Positions 8,387-19,000 of a stretch of 64,000 nt of DNA are shown in pieces. The stretch comes from Stenotrophomonas maltophilia (GTDB lineage: Bacteria; Pseudomonadota; Gammaproteobacteria; Xanthomonadales; Xanthomonadaceae). The translations under genes were made by a program, and so were the position numbers. How positions within the stretch are numbered: the first letter of the stretch is position 1; each line of letters starts with the position of its first letter. Below the pieces are notes generated by a model. It had not been told where the DNA came from and made no database searches. It was given only the letters and a program-made list of their open reading frames with translations. The stretch is taken from contig DEVL01000003.1 of NCBI GenBank assembly GCA_002363385.1, positions 505 to 64,504 of the forward strand, given 5' to 3'.

Positions 8387-9106
8387 TCAGGCGTTGCGTG
8401 CCTGGCGGACGAAACGGCGCAGCAGCTGGCGCGCCAGTGGGGCGGCGCTGACCTCGCGGGCGACACTGCGCGCGCACCCGCCGTGCTGGCGGATGCACTC
8501 GGCGCGGGCGCGGACGTAGCCGCGCATGTGGTGGGTGGCGAACTCCGGATGGAACTGCACGCCCCAGGCATGCGCGCCCCAGCGGAAAGCATGGCAGTTG
8601 TCCTGCGCCGAGCGCGCCAGGATCGCGGCACCTTCCGGTGCGCGCAGCACCGTCTGCAGGTGGGTGGCGTGGGCCGGGAAGCGTGCGGGCAGGCCGCCGA
8701 ACAGCGGATCGTCCACCGCCGACGGATCCAGCGCCAGTTCGATCGTGCCGGACTCGCGCCCGGCCGGGTTGTAGGCGACTTCGCCGCCCAGCGCGTGCGC
8801 GAGCAGCTGGTGGCCATAGCAGATGCCGAACACCGGTCGGTCGTCGTGGGCGGCTTCGCGCAGCCACTGCGCGCTGCGTTCGCTCCACTCGGCGCGATCG
8901 GTGACGTAGGCGGCCGAGCCGCTGACGATCACGCCGGCAAAATCACGGTGGCTGGGCAGGGCGCCGCCATGCTCGACATCCACCACCACGGTCTCGTCGG
9001 CATCCAGCCCGGCCGCGACCCGGATCCAGTGCGAAAACCGCCCGTAGCGGCGCAGCGAGGCGACGGGTTGGCCGGTTTCAAGAATCAGGAACGGGGCGGA
9101 ATTCAT
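8387..9106 (-). CDS. Class I glutamine amidotransferase (GMP-synthase-like)
   Basis: A 239-residue stand-alone GATase1-domain protein. The nucleophile elbow FGICYGHQLLAHALGG carries the catalytic Cys, and GVQFHPEFA supplies the His and Glu of the triad, so it should be able to hydrolyse glutamine or a gamma-glutamyl compound. No synthetase domain is fused to it and no obvious partner lies beside it. The start codon lies inside the last 29 bases of the upstream ATPase gene in a different frame, so the two genes are in one operon. The true substrate cannot be read from the sequence. Confidence 0.87.
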   Translation of the reverse strand: MNSAPFLILETGQPVASLRRYGRFSHWIRVAAGLDADETVVVDVEHGGALPSHRDFAGVIVSGSAAYVTDRAEWSERSAQWLREAAHDDRPVFGICYGHQLLAHALGGEVAYNPAGRESGTIELALDPSAVDDPLFGGLPARFPAHATHLQTVLRAPEGAAILARSAQDNCHAFRWGAHAWGVQFHPEFATHHMRGYVRARAECIRQHGGCARSVAREVSAAPLARQLLRRFVRQARNA

Positions 9107-10916
9107 CCGGGGGAGGCAGGACCGAGAGGACTTCCTCGATTGTAGTCAGCCCTGCCGCTACCTTTTCAAGCCCCGCGCGACGCAGGGTTCGTACCCCTTC
9201 AGCACGTGCGGCACGGTTGAAGGCGGCCAGATCCATGTCCGCGCGGATGTGCCGGCGCAGGCTGGAACCTAATGGCAGCAACTCATACAGGCCCACGCGG
9301 CCGAGGAAACCGGTGCGTCGGCAGTCGATGCAGCCGACCGGCGCATATGGCGTGGGCGCCTGAGGTAATGCTGCATCGGCATCAGTCAGCACCGCCCATT
9401 GCTCGGCCGAGAGCACCGTGGGCACCTTGCAGCGGGTGCACAGGGTGCGCACCAGGCGCTGGGCCAGCACCCCGTTGAGGGTGGAGGCCAGCAGGTAATG
9501 CGGCACGCCCAGATCGAGCAGGCGCGTGATCGCCGAGGGCGCATCGTTGGTGTGCAGGGTGGACAGCACCAGGTGGCCGGTCAACGAGGCCTGGACCGCC
9601 ATCTGCGCGGTCTCCAGGTCGCGGATCTCGCCGATCATGATGATGTCCGGGTCCTGGCGCAGCAGGGTGCGCACGCCGCTGGCGAAATCCAGGTCGATGT
9701 TGGTCTGCACCTGCATCTGGTTGAATTCCGGGGCGATCATTTCGATCGGGTCTTCCACCGTGCAGACATTCACGTCCGGGGTGGCCAGCCGCTTCAGCGT
9801 GGAATACAGGGTGGTGGTCTTGCCCGAGCCGGTCGGCCCGGTGACCAGCACGATGCCGTGCGGGCGCTCGACCAGCGCGGTCCAGCCGGCCGCCTCCTGC
9901 GGGCTGAAACCGAGCTGATCGATGCTCTTGAAGGCGGCATCCGGGTCGAAGATACGCATCACGCACTTTTCGCCGAACGCGGTGGGCATGGTCGACAGCC
10001 GCATTTCCACCTCGCGCCCACCGGGCGAGCGGGTCTTGATGCGGCCGTCCTGCGGGCGCCGGCGCTCGGCCAGATCCATCCGGCCCAGCACCTTGATCCG
10101 GCTGACCACGGCGGTCATCACCGCCGGCGGCACCTCGAACACCTTGTGCAGCACCCCATCGATGCGGAAACGCATGCGCCCCATGTCGCGGCGCGGCTCC
10201 AGGTGGATGTCCGAGGCGCGCTGCTCGTAGGCGTACTGCAGCAGCCAATCGACGATGTGCACGATGTGCTGGTCGTCGGCGTTGACGTCGCCGGCGCGGC
10301 CCAGCTCGACCAGCTGCTCGAAGCTGGGCAGGGCGGCATTGGCCTCACCCCGCACGTCGCCACGGGCACCGCGCACCGAGCGCGTCACCTCGTAGAACTC
10401 CATGGTGTAGCGGTGCAGATCCAGCGGATTGACCATCGCCAGCTCGATCCGCCGACGGCTCAGGTGCTGCAGGTCGCGCAGCCATTCCTGGGCCAGCGGC
10501 TCGCTGGTGGCGACCAGCACGCGCTCGCTGTCCACGGCCAGCGGCAGGAAGCGGTGGCGGCGGGCATAGGCGTGGGACACCAGGCCGGTGACCGCCGAGA
10601 CGTCGACCCGGGTCGGGTCCACCCGCAGGTAGCGCACACCCGCGCGCTGGGCCAGCCACTCGCTGAGGCGCTCCAGGCCGAGCTCGCCACCGGCGCTGGC
10701 GCCCAGCTTCAGGTTGGCCAGCAGGACCAGTGGATGGACCTCGCTGGCGTTGCGTGCGCCCGGGGCGGAGAAGCGGATGCGCTCCAGATCGGCGGCGGCG
10801 ACCAGGCCATCGGCGACCAGTGCTGCAGCGACCTGGTCGAAATCGAGGCGCCCGTGTGGCAGGGGGAGGACCCCCTCAGGGACGCTGGCAAACGCCGCTG
10901 GCAGGCGTGGATCCAT
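9078..10916 (-). CDS. Orphan GspE/PilB-type secretion ATPase
   Basis: A 612-residue type II/IV secretion-superfamily ATPase. The N-terminal GspE N1-like domain spans about residues 1-200. The ATPase domain has Walker A GPTGSGKTT, the Asp box, Walker B (DPDIIMIGEIRD) and the His box (STLHTNDA). A zinc-type tetracysteine follows (CTRC and CIDC, ~45 residues apart). These proteins power pseudopilus or pilus assembly, but no other secretion gene is in the window, so its machine lies elsewhere or is unknown. The start at 10916 has GGAGG almost touching the ATG, unusually close. It is divergent from glyQ and overlaps the next gene by 29 bases. Confidence 0.88.
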   Translation of the reverse strand: MDPRLPAAFASVPEGVLPLPHGRLDFDQVAAALVADGLVAAADLERIRFSAPGARNASEVHPLVLLANLKLGASAGGELGLERLSEWLAQRAGVRYLRVDPTRVDVSAVTGLVSHAYARRHRFLPLAVDSERVLVATSEPLAQEWLRDLQHLSRRRIELAMVNPLDLHRYTMEFYEVTRSVRGARGDVRGEANAALPSFEQLVELGRAGDVNADDQHIVHIVDWLLQYAYEQRASDIHLEPRRDMGRMRFRIDGVLHKVFEVPPAVMTAVVSRIKVLGRMDLAERRRPQDGRIKTRSPGGREVEMRLSTMPTAFGEKCVMRIFDPDAAFKSIDQLGFSPQEAAGWTALVERPHGIVLVTGPTGSGKTTTLYSTLKRLATPDVNVCTVEDPIEMIAPEFNQMQVQTNIDLDFASGVRTLLRQDPDIIMIGEIRDLETAQMAVQASLTGHLVLSTLHTNDAPSAITRLLDLGVPHYLLASTLNGVLAQRLVRTLCTRCKVPTVLSAEQWAVLTDADAALPQAPTPYAPVGCIDCRRTGFLGRVGLYELLPLGSSLRRHIRADMDLAAFNRAARAEGVRTLRRAGLEKVAAGLTTIEEVLSVLPPPDEFRPVPDS

Positions 10917-10958
10917 CCTCCGTTTCCCCAGGCACGGAAGGCCCGTGCGGTCGGTCGC

Positions 10959-10964
10959 TATACT
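10959..10964 (+). promoter_or_regulatory. Probable -10 box of glyQS
   Basis: TATACT, close to the consensus, 33 bases before the glyQ ATG in the divergent region between the GspE-like gene and glyQ. No clear -35 box is visible at the usual distance. Confidence 0.55.
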
Positions 10965-10997
10965 AGCGCACCCCTTCTGCAGGCAAGAATCCGCCGC

Positions 10998-11909
10998 ATG
11001 TCCGCGATCCCGAACGTTCCGATCACTTTCCAGGGCCTGATCCAGACCCTCAACCAGTATTGGGCGCAGCAGGGCTGCGTGCTGATCCAGCCGCTGGACC
11101 TGGAGGTGGGTGCAGGCACCTTCCACCCGGCCACGTTCCTGCGCTCGATCGGTCCGGAAAGCTGGAATGCCGCGTATGTGCAGCCGTCGCGCCGCCCCAC
11201 CGACGGCCGCTACGGCGAGAACCCCAACCGCCTGCAGCGCTACTACCAGTACCAGGTGGCGATGAAGCCCAGCCCGGACAACATCCAGCAGCTCTACCTG
11301 GATTCGCTCAAGGCGCTGGGCATCGATCCGCTGGTGCACGACCTGCGCTTCGTCGAGGACAACTGGGAATCGCCGACCCTCGGCGCCTGGGGCCTGGGCT
11401 GGGAAGTGTGGTTGAACGGCATGGAAGTCACCCAGTTCACCTATTTCCAGCAGGCCGGCGGCCTGGAGTGCAAGCCGGTGCTCGGCGAGATCACCTACGG
11501 TCTGGAGCGCCTGTGCATGTACCTGCAGAACTGCGACAACGTCTATGACCTGATCTGGACCTACGGCCCGGATGGCACCCCGGTCACCTATGGCGATGTG
11601 TACCTGCAGAACGAGATCGAGCAGAGCACCTACAACTTCGAATACGCCGACGTGGACGAAATGTTCCATCGTTTCGATGCCTGCGAAAAAGAAGCGCAGA
11701 CGCTGGTCGATGTCGGCCTGCCGCTGCCGGCGTATGAGCAGGTCTGCAAGGCCAGCCATGCGTTCAACCTGCTGGATGCGCGCCGCGCGATCAGCGTGAC
11801 CGAGCGCCAGCGTTACATCCTGCGTGTGCGCGCGCTGGCCCAGGCCGTGGCCAGGCTGTACGAGGCCAAGCGCCTGGAAGCTGTGGCCGCCAAGGAGGTA
11901 CAGGCATGA
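10998..11909 (+). CDS. glyQ: Glycyl-tRNA synthetase alpha subunit
   Basis: The 303-residue catalytic subunit of the heterotetrameric bacterial glycyl-tRNA synthetase, which charges tRNA-Gly. Class II signatures are visible, including the N-terminal FQGLIQTLNQYWAQQGC, the motif-2 region YVQPSRRPTDGRYGENPNR and the GEITYGLERL segment. Length and sequence are typical. The start was chosen by family length (MSAIPNVP); the ribosome site is weak. It overlaps glyS by four bases (ATGA), coupling synthesis of the two subunits. Confidence 0.97.
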   Translation: MSAIPNVPITFQGLIQTLNQYWAQQGCVLIQPLDLEVGAGTFHPATFLRSIGPESWNAAYVQPSRRPTDGRYGENPNRLQRYYQYQVAMKPSPDNIQQLYLDSLKALGIDPLVHDLRFVEDNWESPTLGAWGLGWEVWLNGMEVTQFTYFQQAGGLECKPVLGEITYGLERLCMYLQNCDNVYDLIWTYGPDGTPVTYGDVYLQNEIEQSTYNFEYADVDEMFHRFDACEKEAQTLVDVGLPLPAYEQVCKASHAFNLLDARRAISVTERQRYILRVRALAQAVARLYEAKRLEAVAAKEVQA

Positions 11910-14002
11910 GCACGATGCAGCCGCTGCTGATTGAACTGGGGACCGAAGAACTGCCGGTCAAGGCGTTGCCGGGCCTGGCCCAGGCCTTCTTCGATGGCGT
12001 CGTGGATGGCCTGACCAAGCGTGGCGTGACCATTGAACGCGGCGATGCCAAGCCGCTATCGACCCCGCGCCGCCTGGCCGTGCTGCTGCCCGGCGTGGCG
12101 GTGGAACAGCCGGAACAGCACAGCGAAGTGCTGGGCCCGTACCTGAACATCGCGCTGGATGCCGAGGGTCAGCCGACCAAGGCGCTGCAGGGCTTCGCGG
12201 CCAAGGCCGGGATCGACTGGACCGCGCTGGAGCGCACCAGCGATGCCAAGGGCGAGCGCTTCGTGCACCGCTCCACCACGCCGGGCGCGCGCACCGCGAC
12301 CCTGCTGCCGGAGATCCTGCGCGAGGCGATCGCCGCGATGCCGATCCCCAAGCCGATGCGCTGGGGCAGCCACACCTACGGCTTCGCCCGCCCGGTGCAT
12401 TGGCTGGTGCTGCTGCACGGCCCGGACATCATCGAGGCCGAGGTGCTGGGCCTGAAGGCCGACCGCATGAGCCGCGGCCATCGCTTCATGCATGACAAGA
12501 CCGTGTGGCTGAGCGCGCCGGAGGACTACGTCGCCTCGCTGCAGGCCGCCTACGTGCTGGTCGATGCCGACGCGCGCCGTACCCGCATCGTCGAGCAGGT
12601 CAACGCGGCGGCCGCGCAGGCCGGCGGCCAGGCGCGCATCACACCGGACAACCTGGAACAGGTGGTCAACCTGGTCGAATGGCCGGCGCCGGTGCTGTGC
12701 AGTTTCGAGCGCGAGTTCCTGGCGGTGCCGCAGGAAGCGCTGATCGAGACGATGGAGATCAACCAGAAGTTCTTCCCGGTGCTTGATGCCGGCGGCAAGT
12801 TGACCGAGAAGTTCATCGGCATCGCCAACATTGAATCCAAGGACGTGGCCGAAGTGGCCAAGGGCTACGAGCGCGTGATCCGTCCGCGCTTCTCCGATGC
12901 CAAGTTCTTCTTCGACGAAGATCTGAAGCAGGGTCTGGAATCGATGGGCGACGGCCTGAAGACCGTCACCTACCAGGCCAAGCTGGGCTCGGTCGCCGAC
13001 AAGGTCGCCCGCGTGGCCGCCCTGGCCGAGGCCATCGCGCCGCAGGTGGGCGTCGAGCCGGTGCTGGCCAAGCGCGCCGCGGTGCTGGCCAAGAACGACC
13101 TGCAGTCGCGCATGGTCAACGAGTTCCCGGAACTGCAGGGCATCGCCGGCCGGCATTACGCCGTGGTCGGGGGGGAGTCGCCCGAGGTCGCGCTGGCCAT
13201 CGACGAGGCCTACCAGCCGCGCTTCGGTGGGGATGACATCGCGCTCTCGCCGCTGGGCAAGGTGCTGGCCATCGCCGAGCGTCTGGACACGCTGGCCGGT
13301 GGCTTTGCCGCGGGCCTGAAGCCGACCGGCAACAAGGATCCGTTCGCGCTGCGCCGCAACGCGCTGGGCCTGGCGCGTACGGTGATCGAGAGCGGGTTCG
13401 ATCTGGATCTGCGCGCGCTGATCGGCACCGCCATCGCCGGCCTGCCGGCAGGCGTGCAGCCCAGTGCGGAGCGCAAGACCGAGGCGCTGCCGCAGGAGCT
13501 GTACGACTTCGTGATTGATCGTCTGCGCGGCTATTACGCCGACAAGGGCGTGCCGGCCACGCACTTCAACGCGGTGGCCGAGCTGAAGCCGGTCTCGCTG
13601 TATGACTTCGACCGCCGCATCGATGCCATCGGCACCTTCGCCGCGCTGCCGGAAGCCGAGGCGCTGGCCGCGGCCAACAAGCGCATCCGCAACATCCTGC
13701 GCAAGGCCGAGGGCGAGATCCCGGGCATGATCGACCCGGCGCTGCTGGCCGAGCCGGCCGAAAGCGAACTGGCCGAAGCGGTGGAAGCGGCCATCGATGA
13801 CAGCAACGCCAGCCTGCACCAGAAGGACTACGTGAGCGTGTTGAACCGGTTGGCGCGTCTGCGCCCGCAGGTGGATGCGTTCTTCGATGCGGTGATGGTC
13901 AATGCCGAGGATCCCGCGCTGCGGGCCAATCGCCTGGCGCTGCTCAAGCGCTTGGGCGACCGCCTGGGCAGCGTGGCGGCGATCGAACACCTGTCCAACT
14001 GA
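11906..14002 (+). CDS. glyS: Glycyl-tRNA synthetase beta subunit
   Basis: The 698-residue beta subunit, needed for tRNA recognition. It opens with the family hallmark LLIELGTEELPVKAL and carries FFPVLDAGGKLTEKFIGIAN and the conserved RFSDAKFFFDED segment. The C-terminal part (about 570-690) is the helical anticodon-binding region. It is co-transcribed with glyQ and followed by a long hairpin. Confidence 0.97.
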   Translation: MSTMQPLLIELGTEELPVKALPGLAQAFFDGVVDGLTKRGVTIERGDAKPLSTPRRLAVLLPGVAVEQPEQHSEVLGPYLNIALDAEGQPTKALQGFAAKAGIDWTALERTSDAKGERFVHRSTTPGARTATLLPEILREAIAAMPIPKPMRWGSHTYGFARPVHWLVLLHGPDIIEAEVLGLKADRMSRGHRFMHDKTVWLSAPEDYVASLQAAYVLVDADARRTRIVEQVNAAAAQAGGQARITPDNLEQVVNLVEWPAPVLCSFEREFLAVPQEALIETMEINQKFFPVLDAGGKLTEKFIGIANIESKDVAEVAKGYERVIRPRFSDAKFFFDEDLKQGLESMGDGLKTVTYQAKLGSVADKVARVAALAEAIAPQVGVEPVLAKRAAVLAKNDLQSRMVNEFPELQGIAGRHYAVVGGESPEVALAIDEAYQPRFGGDDIALSPLGKVLAIAERLDTLAGGFAAGLKPTGNKDPFALRRNALGLARTVIESGFDLDLRALIGTAIAGLPAGVQPSAERKTEALPQELYDFVIDRLRGYYADKGVPATHFNAVAELKPVSLYDFDRRIDAIGTFAALPEAEALAAANKRIRNILRKAEGEIPGMIDPALLAEPAESELAEAVEAAIDDSNASLHQKDYVSVLNRLARLRPQVDAFFDAVMVNAEDPALRANRLALLKRLGDRLGSVAAIEHLSN

Positions 14003-14032
14003 CGCGGCGGGGCCGGGCGCCCCGCGGTGGAC

Positions 14033-14069
14033 CAGAAGGCGCGACGGCGTGGGCCGTTCGCGCCTTCTG
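14033..14069 (+). terminator. Long hairpin after glyS, terminator-like
   Basis: An 11-bp perfect outer stem CAGAAGGCGCG/CGCGCCTTCTG plus an inner ACGGC/GCCGT stem. Only a short CGTTTCC tract follows, so it may end transcription weakly or protect the glyQS mRNA. Confidence 0.55.
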
Positions 14070-14274
14070 CGTTTCCGGGAGGGCGGCACCCTGCGAGATT
14101 CGTGCTGGACGCGTCATTTGATGCCGCTGTTGTGTCGCGGACGCTTCTGTCCGATGACGTGTTGTCATCGATCACACCGCCTATGACACAAGCGACTTTC
14201 TCGCGGAATTTAACGGCGTCTTCACTGCCTTTCTGAAACAGCCACGCCGATTTCGCATGCTCGCGATGGGCCGT

Positions 14275-14280
14275 TATGCT
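14275..14280 (+). promoter_or_regulatory. Candidate -10 box of tamA
   Basis: TATGCT six bases before the tamA ATG. This spacing would place the transcription start at or beside the start codon, giving a leaderless mRNA. No -35 box is evident. Confidence 0.45.
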
Positions 14281-14286
14281 GTCGCC

Positions 14287-16071
14287 ATGCAGCCAACGAA
14301 ATTCGCCCTTCCGCTGATGTTCCTGTCCCTTGCCACCGTCTCGGTGGCACATGCACGGGGGACCATCGAGAAAGTGGACATCAAAGGATTGGACAAGGGC
14401 GACGATGCCGAGATGATCGAGAACATCGAGGTCTCGCTGTCCCTGTACGACACCATCGGCAAGGTCCAGGGCGAGTCGCGGCTGGAGTATCTGCTGTCCC
14501 AGGCCGAGCGCCAGACCCGCGAGGCGCTGGAGCCGTTCGGGTACTACAACCCGACCATCACCGTGGAAAGCCCACGCGAAGGTGAGAACCTGCGCGTGGT
14601 GATCCAGGTCGAGAAAGGGCCGCCGACCCTGGTCCGCCGCGAGCACATCGACATCACCGGCCCGGCCCAGCTGGATCAGTACCTGCAGGAAGACCTGGAG
14701 AACTTCAAGCCGCGCAAGGGCCAGCGTTTCGAACACACCGAATACGAAGCCAGCAAGATCAAGGTGACCCGCCGCCTGGCCGAGCGCGGTTACTTCGATG
14801 CCGACTTCACACAGCGCCAGGTGCAGATCACCCGCGCCGAGAACGCCGCCGACGTCGATCTCACCTGGGACAGCGGCCGCCGCTACAACATGGGCGAGAT
14901 CCGTTTCCACCAGGATTACTTCGTCGACAAGCTGTTCGACCCGCTGGTGTACTGGGATGAAGGCAGCTACTTCCACGAAGGCAAGCTGGACCGCCTGCGC
15001 GAGTCGCTGACCAAGCTCGATTACTTCAGCGTGATCGACATCCAGCCGCGTCCGGACCAGGCCGACGAGAACGGCGATGTGCCGGTGGACGTCAACCTGA
15101 CCCGGGCCAAGCGCACGATCTACACCGCCGGCCTGAGCTACGGCAGCGAGAGCGGCGCCGGTGTGCGCGGCGGCCTGGAGCGGCGCTTCCTCAACAGCCG
15201 CGGCCACAAGATGAACACCCAGCTCGACTATGCGCAGAAGCGCAAGAGCCTGGTCACCAGCTACCGCATCCCGGGCTTTGCCTGGCTGGACGGCTGGTAT
15301 GCGTTCACCGCCAGCGCCTATGACGAGCAGACCGATTACATCGACCTGCGCAACTTCAAACTGTCGGCCAGCCGCAGCGGTGAAATCAACGAGTACTGGA
15401 CCGCGATCGCCTCGATCAACGCGCTGCGCGAACGCTGGCGCTACGCCTCCGGCACAGAGTTCACCGATGCGGTCTACAACACGTCCACGCTGGTCTACCC
15501 GCAGTTGGTGGCCGACTACGTCAACGTGGACGATGACATGTTCCCGCGCCGCGGCATCAGCGGCAGCGCGACGCTGCGTGGCGGCGTCGAGGGCGCTGGT
15601 TCGGACACCAGTTTCGTGCAGGCCAACATGGTGCTGCGCTGGTATGTGCCGATCGGCGACAGCGACCGCCTGATCCTGCGCGGCGAAGGCGGCACCACCT
15701 GGACCAGCGATCTGGTCGCGATGCCGCCCAGCCTGCGCTTCTTCGCCGGTGGCGACCGCAGCATCCGCGGCTATGCCTTCCGCGAAGTCGGCCCGCGTAC
15801 CGCACCGCCGGACAAGTACGCGCTCGGCGCGAAGAACCTGGTGGTCGGTTCGGCCGAGTATGAGCATTACTTCAAGGGCGGGCCGTGGGGCGCGGCGGTG
15901 TTCGTCGATACCGGCAGCGCGTTCGACAACACCATCGACCTGCATACCGGCGTGGGCTTCGGCGTGCGCTGGAAATCGCCGGTGGGCCCGGTGCGCGTGG
16001 ATATCGCGCATGGCCTGAACAACCCGGATTCGCAGTTCCAGCTGTACCTGAACATCGGAGCGGACCTGTGA
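14287..16071 (+). CDS. tamA: Translocation and assembly module protein TamA
   Basis: A 594-residue Omp85-family outer-membrane protein that works with TamB in autotransporter insertion and phospholipid traffic. It has a signal peptide (MQPTKFALPL...VAHA), about three POTRA domains (residues ~25-260) and a C-terminal 16-strand barrel, including the Omp85 loop-6 type motif (GGDRSIRGYAF) and a C-terminal Leu after NIGADL. The start at 14287 is used instead of an upstream in-frame ATG at 14257 because the signal peptide begins here. Its stop overlaps the tamB GTG start (GTGA). Confidence 0.93.
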   Translation: MQPTKFALPLMFLSLATVSVAHARGTIEKVDIKGLDKGDDAEMIENIEVSLSLYDTIGKVQGESRLEYLLSQAERQTREALEPFGYYNPTITVESPREGENLRVVIQVEKGPPTLVRREHIDITGPAQLDQYLQEDLENFKPRKGQRFEHTEYEASKIKVTRRLAERGYFDADFTQRQVQITRAENAADVDLTWDSGRRYNMGEIRFHQDYFVDKLFDPLVYWDEGSYFHEGKLDRLRESLTKLDYFSVIDIQPRPDQADENGDVPVDVNLTRAKRTIYTAGLSYGSESGAGVRGGLERRFLNSRGHKMNTQLDYAQKRKSLVTSYRIPGFAWLDGWYAFTASAYDEQTDYIDLRNFKLSASRSGEINEYWTAIASINALRERWRYASGTEFTDAVYNTSTLVYPQLVADYVNVDDDMFPRRGISGSATLRGGVEGAGSDTSFVQANMVLRWYVPIGDSDRLILRGEGGTTWTSDLVAMPPSLRFFAGGDRSIRGYAFREVGPRTAPPDKYALGAKNLVVGSAEYEHYFKGGPWGAAVFVDTGSAFDNTIDLHTGVGFGVRWKSPVGPVRVDIAHGLNNPDSQFQLYLNIGADL

Positions 16072-19000
16072 GTACGCCGACGCCGTCCGCACCTGCCACG
16101 CCGCCGCCGCGCGTGCGTTTCTACCGCAAGCGCCGCTTCTGGGCGTGGTCGGGTTTCACCGTGCTCGGCCTGGTGTTGCTGGCCCTGCTGCTGGTGTACT
16201 GGCTGCTGCAGACCGTGGCCGGCCGTGATGTGCTGCTGGCCCAGGTGGTGGCGCGGTTGCCGGTCGGCGCCTCGCTCACCTGGAGCAAGGTGGATGGCCC
16301 GGTCGCCGGGCCGCTGGTGCTGCACGACCTGGACTTCCGTTACGACGACATCCATTTCACCGCCGAACGCGCCTACCTGGATCCGGACATCCGACCGCTG
16401 CTGGGCCGCAAGCTCCAGCTCGATGCGCTGCAGATCAAGAACGCCACGTTGAACCTGGCCAAGAGTGATGAGCCGTTTGAGCTGCCGTCGTGGCCGGACT
16501 CGCTGCCGCAGATCGAAATGCCGCTGGCGATCCAGGCCGACACCATCATCATCGATGGCTTCCGCATCACCCAGGCGCAGCAGCCGCTGATCGACATCGC
16601 CAAGGTGCGCGGTGGCCTGGAGATCGCCAATGGCGAATTCCGCGCGCGCCAGCTGATCGTGGACAGCAGCTACGGCGATTTCCGCGTGGACGGGCATTAT
16701 CTGCCACGCAGCGATTACGACACCGACATCACCCTCGGCGCGCTGATGCCGGCCCCGCGCGGGCGTACCCCGGCGCGCCTGGGCCTGGTTGCACGTGGCG
16801 ACCTGGGGCATATGGAAGTGGCGATCGCCGGCAACGCGCCGGCGCCGCTGCAGGCCAGCCTGGTCTTTGATGGCCGCACCGACCCGGTGTGGAAACTCGC
16901 TGCGCGCAGCAAGGAACTGGACCTGGCGCTGCTGGTGCCGGGGATGGACGCGAGCACCAGCACGCCGATGGCGCTGGATGTGCAGGCCGATGGCAAGGGT
17001 GGCCAGGCCAATCTGCAGGGCAGCTTCAAGCAGGGCGACATCGCGGTGGAACTGGCACCGTCCAAGGTCGGCCTGGCCGACCAGGTACTGACCGTGTCGC
17101 CGCTGCAGGTGAAGGGCTTTGGTGGCCAGGCGCGGCTGGAAGGCATCGCTGATTTCACCGACAAGGAAAACGCCAGCCTGCGCTTCTCCATCGTCGCCAA
17201 CGACCTCACCTTCGTGCCTCCTGCCGATACCACCACCCCGGGCGCTGCCGCGCCGGTGCCGGTGACGCTCAAGGAAGCGCGCATGGGCCTGGCCGGCACG
17301 CTCAAGGCGTGGGCGGCGGTCGGCCGTGCCTCGGTGGACCGCGAGAAGCAGGTGGCCGATCTGCAGTTCGACGTGCGCGGCAATGACCAGGCCGCGGTGA
17401 TCAAACAGCTGCAGGCCAGCACGCCGGGCGGTTCGCTCGACGTGACCGGGCAGGTGGCCTGGGCGCCGCAGCTGGATTGGGACGTGGCCGCCAAACTGGC
17501 CGGCTTTGATCCGGGCTACTTCGCGCCGGGCTGGGACGGCAAGCTGTCCGGTTCGTTTGCCTCGAAGGGCCGGCAATTGCCGCCGCCGGCCGGCAGTCCG
17601 GCGGGTACCGCTGGCAGCTACGAAGCCACCGTCGATGTGCCCGGCATCAAGGGCACGCTGCGCAAGCGCGCGCTGGATGCACAGGGCAAGTTCGCGCTGC
17701 GCGGCGAGCAGGGCGAGGGCAACCTCCGGCTGGCGCTGGGCACCAGCCGCCTGACCGCCAAGGGCTCGGTGGGTGACCGCCTGGATATCGATGCGCAATT
17801 GGAGCCGGTGCAGCTCGCTGACCTGCTGCCCAACAGCAGCGGCAGCCTGCGCGGCCACGTGCTGATCAAGGGCGCACGTAACGCGCCGGACATCACCGCC
17901 GATCTGGTTGGCAGTGGCCTGCGCTGGGACGACTGGAGCGCCGAGGCGATCAGCATCAAGGGGCGCCTGCCGTGGCAGGGCGACAGTGGCACGCTGGCGG
18001 TGCAGGGCAGCAAGGTCCAGGTCGGCATGCTGCTGGACACGCTCAACGTCAATGCCCGCGGCAGCCTCTCCAACCTGCGCCTGGATGCACAGACGAAGAA
18101 CGAGCTGGGTGCTGTCGCGCTGGAAGGTGGCGTGCGCCAGCAGGGCCAGGCCTGGCGCGGCGATCTGACCGCGCTGCGTATCGCACCGGTCAAGGGCGAT
18201 GCCTGGAGCCTGCGTGCACCAGCCACCTTCAGCGTGCAGGGCAGCAACGTCACTCTGAGCGATGCGTGCCTGGGGGCCGCCACCGGCGGCGCGCTGTGCG
18301 CCAGCGCGAACTGGCCGCGTGAAGGCCTGCTGGTGCGGGGCGATGCCTTGCCGCTGTCGCTGGTGCAGCCATGGCTGCCGCCGCAGTCCGGACGCCGCAT
18401 CTTCCTGCGCGGTGAAGTGAATCTGGATGGGCGCATCCGCCCGCGCGGCAACGCGTGGGAAGGCAGTGCCTCGGTCACCTCGCGCGAAGGCGGGGTACGC
18501 CTGGGCGACAACGCACGCGGCGAACTGGTGCGTTACGACCAGTTCTCGGTGAACCTGGAGATGACCCCGCAGCAGATCAACGCCAAACTCGGTGTCGGTT
18601 TCCAGGGCGACGGCTTCGTCGATGCCAAGGTGCAGACCGGCTGGGATGCCAACGCACCGCTGACCGGCGAGCTGTACATGAACATCGCGCGGCTGTACTG
18701 GCTGGAGTTGTTCTCGCCCGACATCGTGCGCCCGACCGGCCTGATCGAAGGCCACGTCAGCCTGCGCGGCACCCGTGGTACGCCGTCGCTGGGTGGCGAG
18801 GCCACGCTGAGCAGGTTCAACGGCGAGTTCCCCGCGCTCGGCCTGACCTTCGCCGAAGGCAAGGGCAGCTTCACCGCGCAGCCGGACGGCTCGGCCAAGA
18901 TCACCGCCCAGGCCAACTCCGGCAAGGGCACGCTGTACGTCGATGGCGGGTTGTCGTGGTTCGGCGATGCACAGCCGCTGCAGCTGCATATCCACGGCGA

